Position numbers and translations under genes: made by a program | Shown: positions 8,092-16,991 of the stretch, piece by piece | How positions within the stretch are numbered: position 1 is the first letter of the stretch | Layout of the letters: every line of letters starts with the position of its first letter | The notes under the pieces: generated by a model | What the model saw: only the letters and a program-made list of their open reading frames with translations | Told to the model about the DNA's origin: nothing | The model's database searches: none | From: Treponema sp. | GTDB taxonomy: Bacteria; Spirochaetota; Spirochaetia; Treponematales; Treponemataceae | Length of the DNA stretch: 41,846 nt | Direction of reading: 5' to 3' | NCBI GenBank assembly: GCA_017534445.1 | Contig: JAFXWC010000011.1 | Location: forward strand, 1-41,846

Positions 8092-9105
8092 TCAGCAGAC
8101 GTACTCAGCAGGGTAGAGACCGTTTTTGATTATGATTGAATAAATCATCATGGTAAGGCAGGTATATTCCAGGGCCATGCCGCTTGAACGGTTTGCCATG
8201 TCCGTATGGGCAAGAAGGGATAATATAGAAGAAACATTGCCGGCACCCCAGACACGGGAGGCTTTTTCGTAGCGTTCACGGTTCTTTTTGCCGGAAAAAC
8301 CAGCCGCCTTAAGCTGAACTTCCGTAGGGTTAGCCCCCTTTTGGTGAAGCAAATGCCATGCCCTAAGCTGGCGGAAGCAATATGAAAGCCCCGCAATCAG
8401 CGCAACAGAATTGGACTCGCGCGAAAGGCGTATTTTCTGGAGGATTTCCATGGAAGATTCAAGACGCTGGCGTGGAGACTTGGAGGAATCGGACATTTCT
8501 TCAAAAAGGGTAAAGGCGTTTTCCGTCCTGTTGTGGGAGATTACCTTTTCCACGTCGGAAGGAGTTACAGTGCTTCCCTGTGGCATGCAGTAGAAAAACC
8601 TGGAGCACTCTGTCTTTAGGGCATCCGTGTTGTTTTCCACCATGTCAAGGATTTGCTCTACGGCTTCGTCTGTTATTCCAAAACCGTTCTTCCTAAAATA
8701 GGACTGAACCCACTGGCTCTTTCGGTTTTCGAACATTTCCCAGAAGATTTTCTTGTGCTGGGCGGGAACCGCTGAATCTATCTTTTTGTCAACGGAATTT
8801 TCGTCGCTAACAAGGACAAGGGTGTTTGGACTTTCTGCCGCATTCTTGCACCAGGAAGCCAAAAGCTCTGCATCCTTGCCCTTTACAAGCTCTGCGTTTT
8901 TTAACACGATAAAGGTGGCGGAAGAAAAGAGGCTTTCGTTCTGCAGCTGGGCAACAACATCCTGAATTCTTGTCTCGGAGGCATAGTAGCTGTAATAGTC
9001 CAGCTGCCCGTTTTCCTTCTGAGCCTTTGCGCGGATGTTTTCTATTGCCTCTTTTTTGTCCCCAGCTTCGGGACCAGTAAAAAGATATACTTCTGCTTCT
9101 GCCAC
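8092..9105 (-). CDS. holA: DNA polymerase III subunit delta
   Basis: A 337-residue protein, the usual length for HolA, the clamp-loader subunit that opens the sliding clamp during replication. The N-terminal pattern VYLFTGPEAGDKKEAIENI matches the degenerate nucleotide-binding start of the delta subunit. The middle carries LVLVSDE and a long helical stretch with the EILDMVENNTDALKTE-like arrangement common in HolA, and the C-terminal collar domain contains RLSRESNSVALIAGLSYCFRQ. The start codon is GTG with an AGAAGAGAA purine tract upstream. It is the last gene of the hprK-ptsH-lexA-holA unit, 27 bp after lexA. Confidence 0.9.
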   Translation of the reverse strand: MAEAEVYLFTGPEAGDKKEAIENIRAKAQKENGQLDYYSYYASETRIQDVVAQLQNESLFSSATFIVLKNAELVKGKDAELLASWCKNAAESPNTLVLVSDENSVDKKIDSAVPAQHKKIFWEMFENRKSQWVQSYFRKNGFGITDEAVEQILDMVENNTDALKTECSRFFYCMPQGSTVTPSDVEKVISHNRTENAFTLFEEMSDSSKSPRQRLESSMEILQKIRLSRESNSVALIAGLSYCFRQLRAWHLLHQKGANPTEVQLKAAGFSGKKNRERYEKASRVWGAGNVSSILSLLAHTDMANRSSGMALEYTCLTMMIYSIIIKNGLYPAEYVC

Positions 9106-9132
9106 GATTTTCTCTTCTGCCTGCCCAACCGG

Positions 9133-9774
9133 CTACTTCTTTGTTACAGCCGTACGCAAAACAGCAGAAAGTCTTCCCGCCACGCGCACGTCCTGACTGT
9201 AAACAGGCTTAAATTTTGGATTATCACCCTTAAGGCAAATCCTTGCTTCTTCCTTAAAATAACGCCGGATAAGAGAATCCGCACCGCCTTCAATTACAGC
9301 GGCAACAACTTCTCCGTCTGCAACTTCGCTGGCCGAAACATCCGTCTGAAGAAAAACAAGGCAGTCTCCAGGATATATTCCGCTCCCCGTAAGGCTTTGG
9401 TCCTGAACTATCATGCAAAAATAAGAATTACCAGAGGAAACAAAAGGTTCAGAAAGTGTTATATAGTAGGCAACATTGTTTGCAGTAAAAAGCTTTTTCC
9501 CCGCAAGCAGGGACTTTACAACCGGAATGGTCGTAGTAAAGAGCTGCTTTTTGTCGCTGCGCATGTCCTTTAGCACTCTGAGTGAGCGCGAATGTTTCTG
9601 CGTAACGGCAAGGACACCCTTCTTCTGCAAAGCGGCAATATGATCCTGTACGGCCCTGAGTGAAATCTGAAAATGCTCCCCTATCTCGCGAACGGTAGGA
9701 GGAAAGACATTTTCTTCTGTAAACTGCGCAATAAAATCCAGAACCTCTTTTTGGCGGTCAGTTAGATTTTTCAT
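9133..9774 (-). CDS. lexA: LexA-like repressor with altered catalytic dyad
   Basis: A 213-residue LexA/S24-type protein. The N-terminal winged helix-turn-helix covers residues 1-70, with PPTVREIGEHFQISLRAVQDHI as the DNA-recognition part. The C-terminal peptidase domain keeps the Ala-Gly cleavage site (A91-G92 in SLLAGKK) and the nucleophile Ser127 in VQDQSLTGSGIYPGD. The general-base lysine, found as TVKRF in the family, is replaced by Arg170 in SLIRRYFKEE. RecA-stimulated self-cleavage may therefore be weak or absent unless the nearby Lys174 substitutes. LexA normally represses the SOS DNA-damage regulon. The gene lies 11 bp after ptsH and is co-directional with hprK and holA. Confidence 0.85.
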   Translation of the reverse strand: MKNLTDRQKEVLDFIAQFTEENVFPPTVREIGEHFQISLRAVQDHIAALQKKGVLAVTQKHSRSLRVLKDMRSDKKQLFTTTIPVVKSLLAGKKLFTANNVAYYITLSEPFVSSGNSYFCMIVQDQSLTGSGIYPGDCLVFLQTDVSASEVADGEVVAAVIEGGADSLIRRYFKEEARICLKGDNPKFKPVYSQDVRVAGRLSAVLRTAVTKK

Positions 9775-9785
9775 ACGGACAGTCC

Positions 9786-10052
9786 TTATTCTTCTTCAAA
9801 CTTTGACTCAAACAAGTTGAAGATTGCGTCAGAGGCCTCTCTTTCGTCTGTACCGTCGGCTTTTAGCGTAAGGGTTGTGTTGTAGCCGGCCGCCATGGTG
9901 ATTACGCCCATGATGGACTTTGCGTTTACGGTAGAATTGTCTTTTTCCAAAGAAATCTCGGAAGAAAACTTGTTTGCGGTCTGTGCAATAAGTGCTGCAG
10001 GACGCGCGTGAATTCCAGCCCTGTTTCTGACTGTCAAAATCTTTTCAATCAT
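9786..10052 (-). CDS. ptsH: Phosphocarrier protein HPr
   Basis: An 88-residue HPr, the normal length. His15 in NRAGIHARPA is the residue phosphorylated by enzyme I, and Ser46 in AKSIMGV is the target of HPr kinase. Both are intact. GAGG is placed seven bases before the ATG at 10052, which fixes the start; an in-frame upstream extension to 10154 is not plausible. It follows hprK by about 108 bp and precedes lexA. No PTS permease genes are nearby, so a regulatory role with HprK is the likely one. Confidence 0.93.
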   Translation of the reverse strand: MIEKILTVRNRAGIHARPAALIAQTANKFSSEISLEKDNSTVNAKSIMGVITMAAGYNTTLTLKADGTDEREASDAIFNLFESKFEEE

Positions 10053-10160
10053 TGTTTCCTCTTTATAAAAACTCTTTATAAAAAATGCCCCGGAAATGCC
10101 GCAAAACCAACGCATACTCTTGCAGTTGATTTTCGCTCGGCACAAGCAAAGCATAGTTTT

Positions 10161-11150
10161 TCAATAAACATCCTCGTTGCCGTAGTAGGCAGCCTGAGCC
10201 TCACCGGATTCAATCCACTTAAGCACGTTCTGGTTGAATTCCTTTGCGGAATAGTGGCCAAGCGACTTAAGACGCTCATTCATAGCGGCGGCCTCGATAA
10301 TAATCGGCAGGTTGCGCCCAGGCTTTACCGGAATCTCTATGTAGCGAATCTTTACGCCAAGCAGGTCTGCTGTGTGGTTTTCCATGCCAAGCCTGTCGTA
10401 AACCTTCTTCTGGTCCCAAGTTTCAAGCTTAACCACAAGCTGAATCTCCTTCTGCTCGCGGATTGCCCGTACGCCGTAGAGCTGTGAAACGTCTATTATA
10501 CCCAGGCCCCTTATCTCCATGTGGTGGCTGATAAGCTTGTTTGGCCCCTGCCCCATTATGGTGTTTCCGTTAACGCAGCGAACTTCGACCGTGTCGTCTG
10601 CAACAAGGCGGTGGCCCCTTTCAATAAGCTCAAGGGCTGTCTCGCTCTTACCAACACCGCTGTCGCCAATGAGCAGGATGCCTATACCGTAAACCTCAAC
10701 CAAAACACCGTGAAGAATCTTCTTGGGAGCAAAAATATTGGAAAAAGCACGCACAAAGCGGATGGAAAACTCGGTGGAATCCAAGTCAGTCTGAAGAACA
10801 GGAGTTCCCGTAGCCTCTGCTATGGAAAGAAAAGTCTCGCTGGGCATTAGGGAACGCGTAAAAATGCAGCATGGCACCTGGTAAGAAAAAAAACGCTCCA
10901 AGGAATCACTTCTGTCCTCATCATGAAGCTTCTTTAGGTAGGCGAATTCCCCCCGGCCAAAAAGCTGAACCCGTGCATATACGAAAGACTCATAAAAACC
11001 CGAAAGGGCAAGCCCCGGCCTGTTAACGTCCGCAATGGAAAGTTCACGCGAAAGACCGCGCCTTCCCGCAATACAGCACAAATTCAGAGAATCATGTCCT
11101 TTTAAGTCCAGGTCAAGCAAATCCAAGACCGTAAATTTTCTTTCAGACAT
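10161..11150 (-). CDS. hprK: HPr kinase/phosphorylase
   Basis: A 329-residue bifunctional enzyme that phosphorylates and dephosphorylates HPr on Ser46, coupling metabolism to gene regulation. The C-terminal catalytic domain has the P-loop GDSGVGKSETALELIERGH at about residues 162-180, followed by VADD, and the HprK/P signature EIRGLGIIDVSQLYGVRAI. The N-terminal domain spans about 1-125. The ATG at 11150 is preferred: the in-frame GTG at 11165 overlaps the predicted -10 box. No Shine-Dalgarno is present. It heads the unit with ptsH, lexA and holA. Confidence 0.93.
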   Translation of the reverse strand: MSERKFTVLDLLDLDLKGHDSLNLCCIAGRRGLSRELSIADVNRPGLALSGFYESFVYARVQLFGRGEFAYLKKLHDEDRSDSLERFFSYQVPCCIFTRSLMPSETFLSIAEATGTPVLQTDLDSTEFSIRFVRAFSNIFAPKKILHGVLVEVYGIGILLIGDSGVGKSETALELIERGHRLVADDTVEVRCVNGNTIMGQGPNKLISHHMEIRGLGIIDVSQLYGVRAIREQKEIQLVVKLETWDQKKVYDRLGMENHTADLLGVKIRYIEIPVKPGRNLPIIIEAAAMNERLKSLGHYSAKEFNQNVLKWIESGEAQAAYYGNEDVY

Positions 11151-11156
11151 ATGTTT

Positions 11157-11185
11157 AGTATACACATTAGCAGTTGAAAAGTCAA
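11157..11185 (-). promoter_or_regulatory. Strong sigma-70 promoter for hprK, leaderless configuration
   Basis: On the minus strand TTGACT (11185-11180), a 17-bp spacer and TATACT (11162-11157) end six bases before the ATG. This is one of the best promoter matches in the window. It predicts an mRNA that begins at the start codon. Confidence 0.7.
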
Positions 11186-11378
11186 ACAGTCACTTTATCA
11201 AAAAAATAACAATAATTTTATGACCTTTTTTAGCCCCTTGTCCCGAAAATCAATAGGGTTTCAGTTTAAATTCAAGTAAAGGCTGTCTTAATTTTGACTG
11301 AAATAATTAAAAAAGCTGTTTTTGTGCAATTATAACAGAATTTTCAGAACTTAGCTTGAAAAAAAATGCGCGGGAGAG

Positions 11379-11407
11379 TTGAAATTGCAATTTTTTTGCA
11401 TCATACT
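11379..11407 (+). promoter_or_regulatory. Possible promoter for the metallo-hydrolase gene
   Basis: TTGAAA (11379-11384), a 17-bp spacer and CATACT (11402-11407) end ten bases before the ATG at 11418. No Shine-Dalgarno is visible, so a leader of about three bases is predicted. The rest of 11186-11378 shows no gene. Confidence 0.45.
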
Positions 11408-11417
11408 TTAATTAATT

Positions 11418-12365
11418 ATGCTGAGAGAGATAAAACTTACACCAATCGACGGAACTCTTAGACTCACTAATAACGGCCAGCTGGAAATGTTTTTCCTTGG
11501 AACAGGAAGCGCCTTTGTAAAGAAGAATTTCCAGAACAATGCCATTATTATAAAGGGCAAAGACCACCTGCTGATTGACTGCGGAAGCCAATGCCCCGGT
11601 GCGCTTACATCATACAATTTGTCAGTCCTTAACATTCACAATATTTTTGCAACCCACAGCCATTCTGACCATATCGGCGGAATTGAAGAGCTTGCCCTGA
11701 TGCACCGCTACGTGGACAAGACCCGTCCCAAGATTGTAATAACAGAAGAATACAAGAAGCTGCTCTGGGAAGAAAGCCTTAAGGGTGGCTTGGCATACGG
11801 TGAAAACAGGCCGACCCCCTACAATCAGGATTCACCTGGCGGATTCCTTACCTTTGACGACTACTTTGAACAGATTGAACCAAAGCTTTTGGAAACAGAG
11901 CCCCGCCCCCTTTGGGAAGCAAACGTAGGCTCTATCAACCTAAAGATTTTCCGCACAATGCACATGCCGGACAGCGTACCTTCATGGAGGGAAAGCGCAT
12001 GGAGCACAGGAGTCCTTATAGACAACCGCATCCTCTTTCCCGGCGACACCCGCTTTGACAGTGAACTTTTGGAATACATGCAGAAAAATTACAGCATAGA
12101 ATGGATTTTCCACGACGTTCAGGGCTATACCGGTGGCGTACACGCAGGAATCGAAGAGCTAAAGACTTTGGACAGCGAAACCAAGAAAAAGATGATTCTT
12201 TGCCACTATGCAGACAACTTTGCAAGCTACGATGCAAAGGCCGACGGTTTTGCCGCAATTGCAAAAAGGGCCATCTACTACGACTTTGGTTATTCAGAAG
12301 CCCATGCAAAAGCTTTGGCACAAGAAAGCCCCAAAGAGGAAGAAGCACCGGCAATGGCATTCTAA
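11418..12365 (+). CDS. MBL-fold metallo-hydrolase
   Basis: A 315-residue cytoplasmic metallo-beta-lactamase-fold protein without a signal peptide. FFLGTGSAF opens the fold at about residue 25. The metal site THSHSDHIGG lies near residue 76, and TMHMPDS, FPGDTRF and LCHYADN supply the later ligands. It differs in size and in the second half from the PhnP-like enzyme at 675-1577, with an insert around LLWEESLKGGLAYGENRPTP. The substrate cannot be told. The MFS gene follows after 35 bp in the same direction, so the two may be co-transcribed. Confidence 0.85.
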   Translation: MLREIKLTPIDGTLRLTNNGQLEMFFLGTGSAFVKKNFQNNAIIIKGKDHLLIDCGSQCPGALTSYNLSVLNIHNIFATHSHSDHIGGIEELALMHRYVDKTRPKIVITEEYKKLLWEESLKGGLAYGENRPTPYNQDSPGGFLTFDDYFEQIEPKLLETEPRPLWEANVGSINLKIFRTMHMPDSVPSWRESAWSTGVLIDNRILFPGDTRFDSELLEYMQKNYSIEWIFHDVQGYTGGVHAGIEELKTLDSETKKKMILCHYADNFASYDAKADGFAAIAKRAIYYDFGYSEAHAKALAQESPKEEEAPAMAF

Positions 12366-12400
12366 GTGCAATTATTGTATAAATTGTTGCAATCAAAGGC

Positions 12401-13603
12401 ATGAGTACAAAAAGAGAAAAAGCTAACTACAAGAAAACCTTGCGCGCCTGCTATCTGGGGTTCATCACACAGGCAATAGCGGCAAACTTTGCACCCTTGC
12501 TTTTCCTAAAACTTCACAATGACTACAAGATTCCTCTGGGACTAATAGCCCTTATTCCTACGGCATTCTTTTTTACCCAGCTTCTGGTGGATATTTTCTG
12601 CGCCAAATTTGTGGACAGGATTGGCTACAGGCTAAGCATTGTAGCTTCTGAAGTATTTTCCGCCCTGGGACTGATATGCCTTGCATTTCTGCCGGAGCTT
12701 TTGCCTTCTGCCTATGCCGGAATAATGATAAGCGTAGTGCTTTACGCGGTAGGAAGCGGTTTAATAGAAGTTCTCTGCTCTCCAATCGTGGAAGCCTGCC
12801 CTTTTGAAAACAAAGAAGCAACGATGAGCCTGCTTCACAGCTTTTACTGCTGGGGCTGGGTTGGAGTCACGCTTGTTTCAACTCTCCTTTTCTCGCTGGC
12901 AGGAATAGACAACTGGCCCTACGTAGCCTGCTTCTGGGCAATCATTCCCCTGTACAACATCTACAACTTTGCCACTTGCCCCATTGAGCGCCTTGTGGAA
13001 GAGGGAAAGGGAATGACCATCCTTGAGCTTTTTAGGACTCCCCTTTTCTGGGTGGCCGTTGTCCTTATGGTTTGTTCCGGAGCCTCTGAGCTTTCCATGG
13101 CACAGTGGGCATCTGCCTTTGTTGAGTCGGGTCTGGGCTTTTCCAAAACCGTATGCGACTTGGCAGGTCCCTGCCTTTTTGGTATAACAATGGGAATTTG
13201 CCGCGTCCTATACGGAAAGTTCGGTGAAAAGGTGGATCTTTCAAAGTTTATGATTGCATCCGGTGTGCTTTGCCTTGCCTGCTACCTCATGGCATCCCTT
13301 TCCAAGAATCCCCTTGCCGCGCTAACAGGCTGCATCATCTGCGGCTTTTCTGTAGCCATCATGTGGCCAGGAACACTGAGCATTTCGTCTAAGAATATTC
13401 CCGCCGGAGGAACCGCAATGTTTGCCCTTCTTGCAATGGCAGGAGATTTGGGCGGTTCCATAGGCCCAAGCACAGTCGGAATGATTTCACAAAAAGCCGG
13501 GGACAGGCTTCAGAGCGGACTTTTCTTTGGCGGAATATTCCCGGTCCTGCTGGTTATTTTTCTTGTCATCCTAAAATTTATGGCCAAAAAAGCAAAAAAC
13601 TAG
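12401..13603 (+). CDS. MFS transporter
   Basis: A 400-residue protein with about twelve hydrophobic segments, typical of a major facilitator carrier in the inner membrane. The loop between helices 2 and 3 reads DRIGYR, a form of the MFS signature. A second half-repeat begins around PLFWVAVVLMVCSG. The substrate is not evident. The N-terminus is short and basic (STKREKANYKK). Its stop codon shares the palindrome CTAG with the stop of convergent tsaD, so no terminator fits between them. Confidence 0.85.
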   Translation: MSTKREKANYKKTLRACYLGFITQAIAANFAPLLFLKLHNDYKIPLGLIALIPTAFFFTQLLVDIFCAKFVDRIGYRLSIVASEVFSALGLICLAFLPELLPSAYAGIMISVVLYAVGSGLIEVLCSPIVEACPFENKEATMSLLHSFYCWGWVGVTLVSTLLFSLAGIDNWPYVACFWAIIPLYNIYNFATCPIERLVEEGKGMTILELFRTPLFWVAVVLMVCSGASELSMAQWASAFVESGLGFSKTVCDLAGPCLFGITMGICRVLYGKFGEKVDLSKFMIASGVLCLACYLMASLSKNPLAALTGCIICGFSVAIMWPGTLSISSKNIPAGGTAMFALLAMAGDLGGSIGPSTVGMISQKAGDRLQSGLFFGGIFPVLLVIFLVILKFMAKKAKN

Positions 13604-14637
13604 CGCCTGCCAAAAGCTTCCAAGTTGGCAAGCCCCCTCTTAAACTGGGGAATCCTTGCGCAAGCCGTTGTGGAAAGAGGGCTTCTGTCTCCCCTCTTAA
13701 GCAAGTGATAGGCCACGCCGGCAATCATTGCACCGTTGTCTCCGCAAAGCTTTAGCGGAGGAAATATGCATTCAATCTCCTTATGCTCGGCAAGCATAGC
13801 CCTAAGCCTAGAGTTTGCCGCCACACCGCCACCCGCAACAACCGTATTAAGCCCTGTTGCCTTTACCGCGCGCAAAAGCCTCGTTACCAAAGTCTTGCAG
13901 GCAGTCTCCTGGAAAGAAGCCGCAATGTTCTCTACAGACTTTTCATATCCTTCGTTAAGGAACATTTCCGCCTGATGAATTACCGCAGTCTTTAGACCGC
14001 TAAAAGAAACGTCAAACTCATGGTCGCCCTTGTAAAGCTTTGGCACCGGAAAGCTGAATGCCTTTGCATCACCCTTTTGCGAAAGCTTGTCTATTATAAC
14101 GCCCCCCGGATATCCCAGGTCATAGAATTTGGCAACCTTGTCAAAAGCCTCACCAACGCTGTCGTCTATAGTGGTTCCAAGAATCTCAAAGTCATCAAAG
14201 CCGTTCACCTTGGCAATTATGCTGTGCCCCCCGCTAACAAGAAGCCCTATGTAAGGATAGGAAATTTCATTCGCAAGATGAGCCGCATACATGTGCCCCA
14301 TCATGTGGTTAACCGCAAGAAAGGGTTTCCCCGCGGCCCAGGCAAGTGTCTTTCCAAAAGTAAGCCCAACAAGAAGCGAACCCATAAGGCCAGGACGGTT
14401 TGTGGCAGCTATAGCGTCCACCTCATCCAGCTTAAGATTTGCCTCTGCAAGTGCCTGGCGCACAACCGGCAGAATCCATTCGGCATGCTTGCGGCTTGCA
14501 ATCTCCGGCACCACGCCTTTGTAAATCTGGTGAAAAGGAATCTGAGTGGCAACCACGTTGCTAAGGATTGTCCTTCCGTCTTCCACAATGGCACAAGCCG
14601 TCTCGTCACAAGAACTTTCTATTCCCAATACTTTCAT
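13600..14637 (-). CDS. tsaD: tRNA threonylcarbamoyladenosine synthesis protein TsaD
   Basis: A 345-residue TsaD/Kae1/Gcp protein, full length. It transfers the threonylcarbamoyl group to A37 of ANN-decoding tRNAs together with TsaB and TsaE. The start MKVLGIESSCDETA is diagnostic. Metal ligands His111 and His115 are present in NHMMGHMYAAH, as are LLVSGGHS, GEAFDKVAK, VAGGGVAANSRLR and the C-terminal CGDNGAMIA. The ATG at 14637 has a purine-rich ACGGAG upstream; a longer in-frame reading to 14760 would overlap the upstream deacetylase gene. It lies 22 bp after that gene and is probably co-transcribed with it. Confidence 0.95.
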   Translation of the reverse strand: MKVLGIESSCDETACAIVEDGRTILSNVVATQIPFHQIYKGVVPEIASRKHAEWILPVVRQALAEANLKLDEVDAIAATNRPGLMGSLLVGLTFGKTLAWAAGKPFLAVNHMMGHMYAAHLANEISYPYIGLLVSGGHSIIAKVNGFDDFEILGTTIDDSVGEAFDKVAKFYDLGYPGGVIIDKLSQKGDAKAFSFPVPKLYKGDHEFDVSFSGLKTAVIHQAEMFLNEGYEKSVENIAASFQETACKTLVTRLLRAVKATGLNTVVAGGGVAANSRLRAMLAEHKEIECIFPPLKLCGDNGAMIAGVAYHLLKRGDRSPLSTTACARIPQFKRGLANLEAFGRR

Positions 14638-14659
14638 AACGCGCTCCGTAAATTCCCGC

Positions 14660-15928
14660 CTACAAGCCCGACGGTGTGGTAAAAACATAGCCCTTGGCCA
14701 CAAGCTCAGGATACATATCCGACAAAAGCTTTGGAAGAAGTGCCGCCGACTTGTCAACATGCCCTATGATTACCGCATAACCCGTCCGGTTTGCAACATC
14801 AAGACCCTTGTAGATTTCCTTCAGCACCTCATCCCGTGTAACTGCATTATCCAAAAAAGGTGCGTTTCTTTCTATTATATGTGTGTCAAGTTCAAGAGCC
14901 GCTTGGCTTGCCTGAGTCTGGCTTGTCGTCCTTGAGTCCAAGAAATAAAGCCCTTTGCGCATGGCAAGATCTATTATAAAAGTCATCTTGAGCTTGTCTT
15001 CCGTAATCAAAGAACCCTCGTGGTTGTTAAAGCCCTTAACCCCCGGCCCAAGTTCGCCAAGGTTCTTTTCTATTACCTGCTGAATTCCCATACCGTCCAT
15101 GTCCGGTGTAATAGCACCAGGCCCCGGATTTATACCCAGGTTCTTTGCCTGCATGGGCTGATGAAGCATAAGCTCCTTTCCTTCCCTGCGGACAAGGGCC
15201 GCACACTCAGCCGTATGGGGAAGCCCCGGAAGGACCGCCACGGTTATTGGAAAAGGAAGGGAGGTGTATTTTTTTACGTTTGCCACGCTCATGCCGCCGT
15301 CATCAATAACAAAGGCAAGCTTGGCACCGTTTATTGCCGGTGGAATATTGAATTTTGGAAGCGACTCTACAATTCCAGAATCAGGGGCACCTGGCCTTTT
15401 TACAGAGGCAACTTCACTTCCAGAAGCCGGAGATGCAAGCGCAGAAGTGCCAGCAGAAATATCTGCAGAACTATCTGCAGAAGAAAGCCCAGAATTGTTT
15501 GCAGAAGCCTTGCCCAAAGAATCATTGCCTGCAGGAACCTTGACTGTAGAAGAGCTGGTAGCAGAAGAAGCTCCCTTGTCCAAAGCCCCATTCTTAGCAG
15601 AGCCAGCAGAACCTGCTTTTTTGCCCCCGCTTTTACCCGTATTTTTTCCCGCATTCTTGTCCGCCGCATCAAGGCTTGTAAGACCGCCAGGCTGCCCCCC
15701 CTCAATAAACTGGCCACTAGGCTGGCCATCAGAAGGAGACTCCTGCATTCCGCTCAGTAAAAATGCCGTCCCAAGAAGAAGTGCGCAAACGAAAACAATG
15801 GAAGCGCACAAAATGCAGACGTATTTGCTGTTAAGCAAGACCTTTGGCTTTTTCTTGCGCGAAGCAGAGCGTCTTTTTTTTGAGCTAACCGTCTTTTTCT
15901 TTCCGTTGATTTCCCTGTTCGAAGACAT
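14660..15928 (-). CDS. Divergent polysaccharide deacetylase family protein
   Basis: A 422-residue membrane-anchored protein. A basic head (residues 1-33) is followed by one membrane segment at about 35-60 (YVCILCASIVFVCALLLG), a long Ser/Ala/Gly-rich linker to about 195, and then a divergent polysaccharide deacetylase domain: LAFVIDDGG, LPFPITVAVLPG, MLHQPM, FNNHEGS, GLYFLDSRTTSQT and VIIGHV. The catalytic domain is expected in the periplasm. Its substrate is unknown; the family is found in envelope contexts. The ATG at 15928 is used because the promoter ends just before it; a TTG at 15964 would lie inside the -35 box. Confidence 0.85.
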   Translation of the reverse strand: MSSNREINGKKKTVSSKKRRSASRKKKPKVLLNSKYVCILCASIVFVCALLLGTAFLLSGMQESPSDGQPSGQFIEGGQPGGLTSLDAADKNAGKNTGKSGGKKAGSAGSAKNGALDKGASSATSSSTVKVPAGNDSLGKASANNSGLSSADSSADISAGTSALASPASGSEVASVKRPGAPDSGIVESLPKFNIPPAINGAKLAFVIDDGGMSVANVKKYTSLPFPITVAVLPGLPHTAECAALVRREGKELMLHQPMQAKNLGINPGPGAITPDMDGMGIQQVIEKNLGELGPGVKGFNNHEGSLITEDKLKMTFIIDLAMRKGLYFLDSRTTSQTQASQAALELDTHIIERNAPFLDNAVTRDEVLKEIYKGLDVANRTGYAVIIGHVDKSAALLPKLLSDMYPELVAKGYVFTTPSGL

Positions 15929-15935
15929 TTGCCCG

Positions 15936-15964
15936 ATTATACAAAAAAACACCCGTTTGTTCAA
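15936..15964 (-). promoter_or_regulatory. Sigma-70 promoter for the deacetylase gene, leaderless configuration
   Basis: On the minus strand TTGAAC (15964-15959), a 17-bp spacer and a perfect TATAAT (15941-15936) end seven bases before the ATG at 15928. There is no room for a Shine-Dalgarno. Confidence 0.65.
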
Positions 15965-16003
15965 TTAACCAAGAAAAGTACTCACAGAAATCAATTTTGC
16001 CTT

Positions 16004-16822
16004 CTACTTCCACAAGTAGCTGGTATGCAGACCCTTAAGGTAGCCCATGGTTCCCGACGCAAACATTGCAACCCCCGCCGTAAGGGCAAAGTAATTGTCT
16101 TCATTGCAAAGAATTAGGTAGCCCACAATCATAACCGCATAGCTTGCAAGAATCAAAGCAGAATTGTTGGACTTGGACTGATGGTAGTGCATAAAAAGCG
16201 TAAGCCCCGTCATGGCAGAAACAACGCCCACGTAAATGATAAGCATGCCCCGGCAGCCGCAGAACATGGTGCTGGTCGTAGAAATGTTCAGGCTGTTCAT
16301 AGGAAGCATCATGCCCAAAAAAGCCGAAATTATCACCATAATAAGAAAATTGCGCTCAAAATTCTGCCTCTGCTCGTTCTCGCGCAAAAGGGCCGCAAAC
16401 AAAAGGCTCATCGGGCACAAAATCCTTCCCGCAAGAACCATCCTGGCCATAAAAATCACCGACCAGGAAGAAGGCAAAAAGTCCTTAACGGAAATCAAAA
16501 GCCTGGTCCCCTCAAAGCAGCAGCCAATCAGAAAACCCGAAAAATACGAAATCTCAATCGCCTGGGTCTTCTCAAACATCAGGTAAACCGCCAGGGTGCA
16601 GACGCATACATAAAGCATAAAAAAAATAGCGCCCGCCGCCACAGCCGGAAAAGACACAGGAAGCATATCCGAAAAAACATAAAAAGGACGGATAGCCTTA
16701 TCCGCAAGCCCCACCCTGCCGTTCAGCGCCTTGTAGCCAAAAAACAATACGTTAAAAACACCGTGCAAAACAAAAAGCCCAAAAAGGCCAATCAAAAAGC
16801 GGTTTCTTATTTTTAAAGTCAT
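16004..16822 (-). CDS. Polytopic membrane protein of unknown function
   Basis: A 272-residue protein with about eight hydrophobic segments spread evenly along it and a short basic start (MTLKIRNRF). Loops are short; the largest polar stretch is LRENEQRQNFERN in the middle. I do not recognise a family or catalytic motif. The two transmembrane clusters before and after that loop suggest a carrier-like or sensor-membrane fold, but no function can be assigned. It is upstream of and co-directional with the deacetylase gene, which has its own promoter. Confidence 0.75.
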   Translation of the reverse strand: MTLKIRNRFLIGLFGLFVLHGVFNVLFFGYKALNGRVGLADKAIRPFYVFSDMLPVSFPAVAAGAIFFMLYVCVCTLAVYLMFEKTQAIEISYFSGFLIGCCFEGTRLLISVKDFLPSSWSVIFMARMVLAGRILCPMSLLFAALLRENEQRQNFERNFLIMVIISAFLGMMLPMNSLNISTTSTMFCGCRGMLIIYVGVVSAMTGLTLFMHYHQSKSNNSALILASYAVMIVGYLILCNEDNYFALTAGVAMFASGTMGYLKGLHTSYLWK

Positions 16823-16828
16823 ACCTCA

Positions 16829-16857
16829 ACAATACCTCACCGCCCCATATTTTTCAA
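16829..16857 (-). promoter_or_regulatory. Possible promoter for the membrane protein gene, leaderless configuration
   Basis: On the minus strand TTGAAA (16857-16852), a 17-bp spacer and TATTGT (16834-16829) end six bases before the ATG at 16822. A GAGG lies just two bases before the ATG, too close to act as a normal Shine-Dalgarno. Confidence 0.45.
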
Positions 16858-16991
16858 GGCAAAAACTTTAAATTAGAAACTTAAAAAAAAGCCCTTCTTC
16901 TGGATGATTCTTTTATGGACGGTACTTTTACGGACGATAGTCCTAACGGCTCTACCATTTTATTCCTTGGCTAATCCGACCGCCCATGCCC

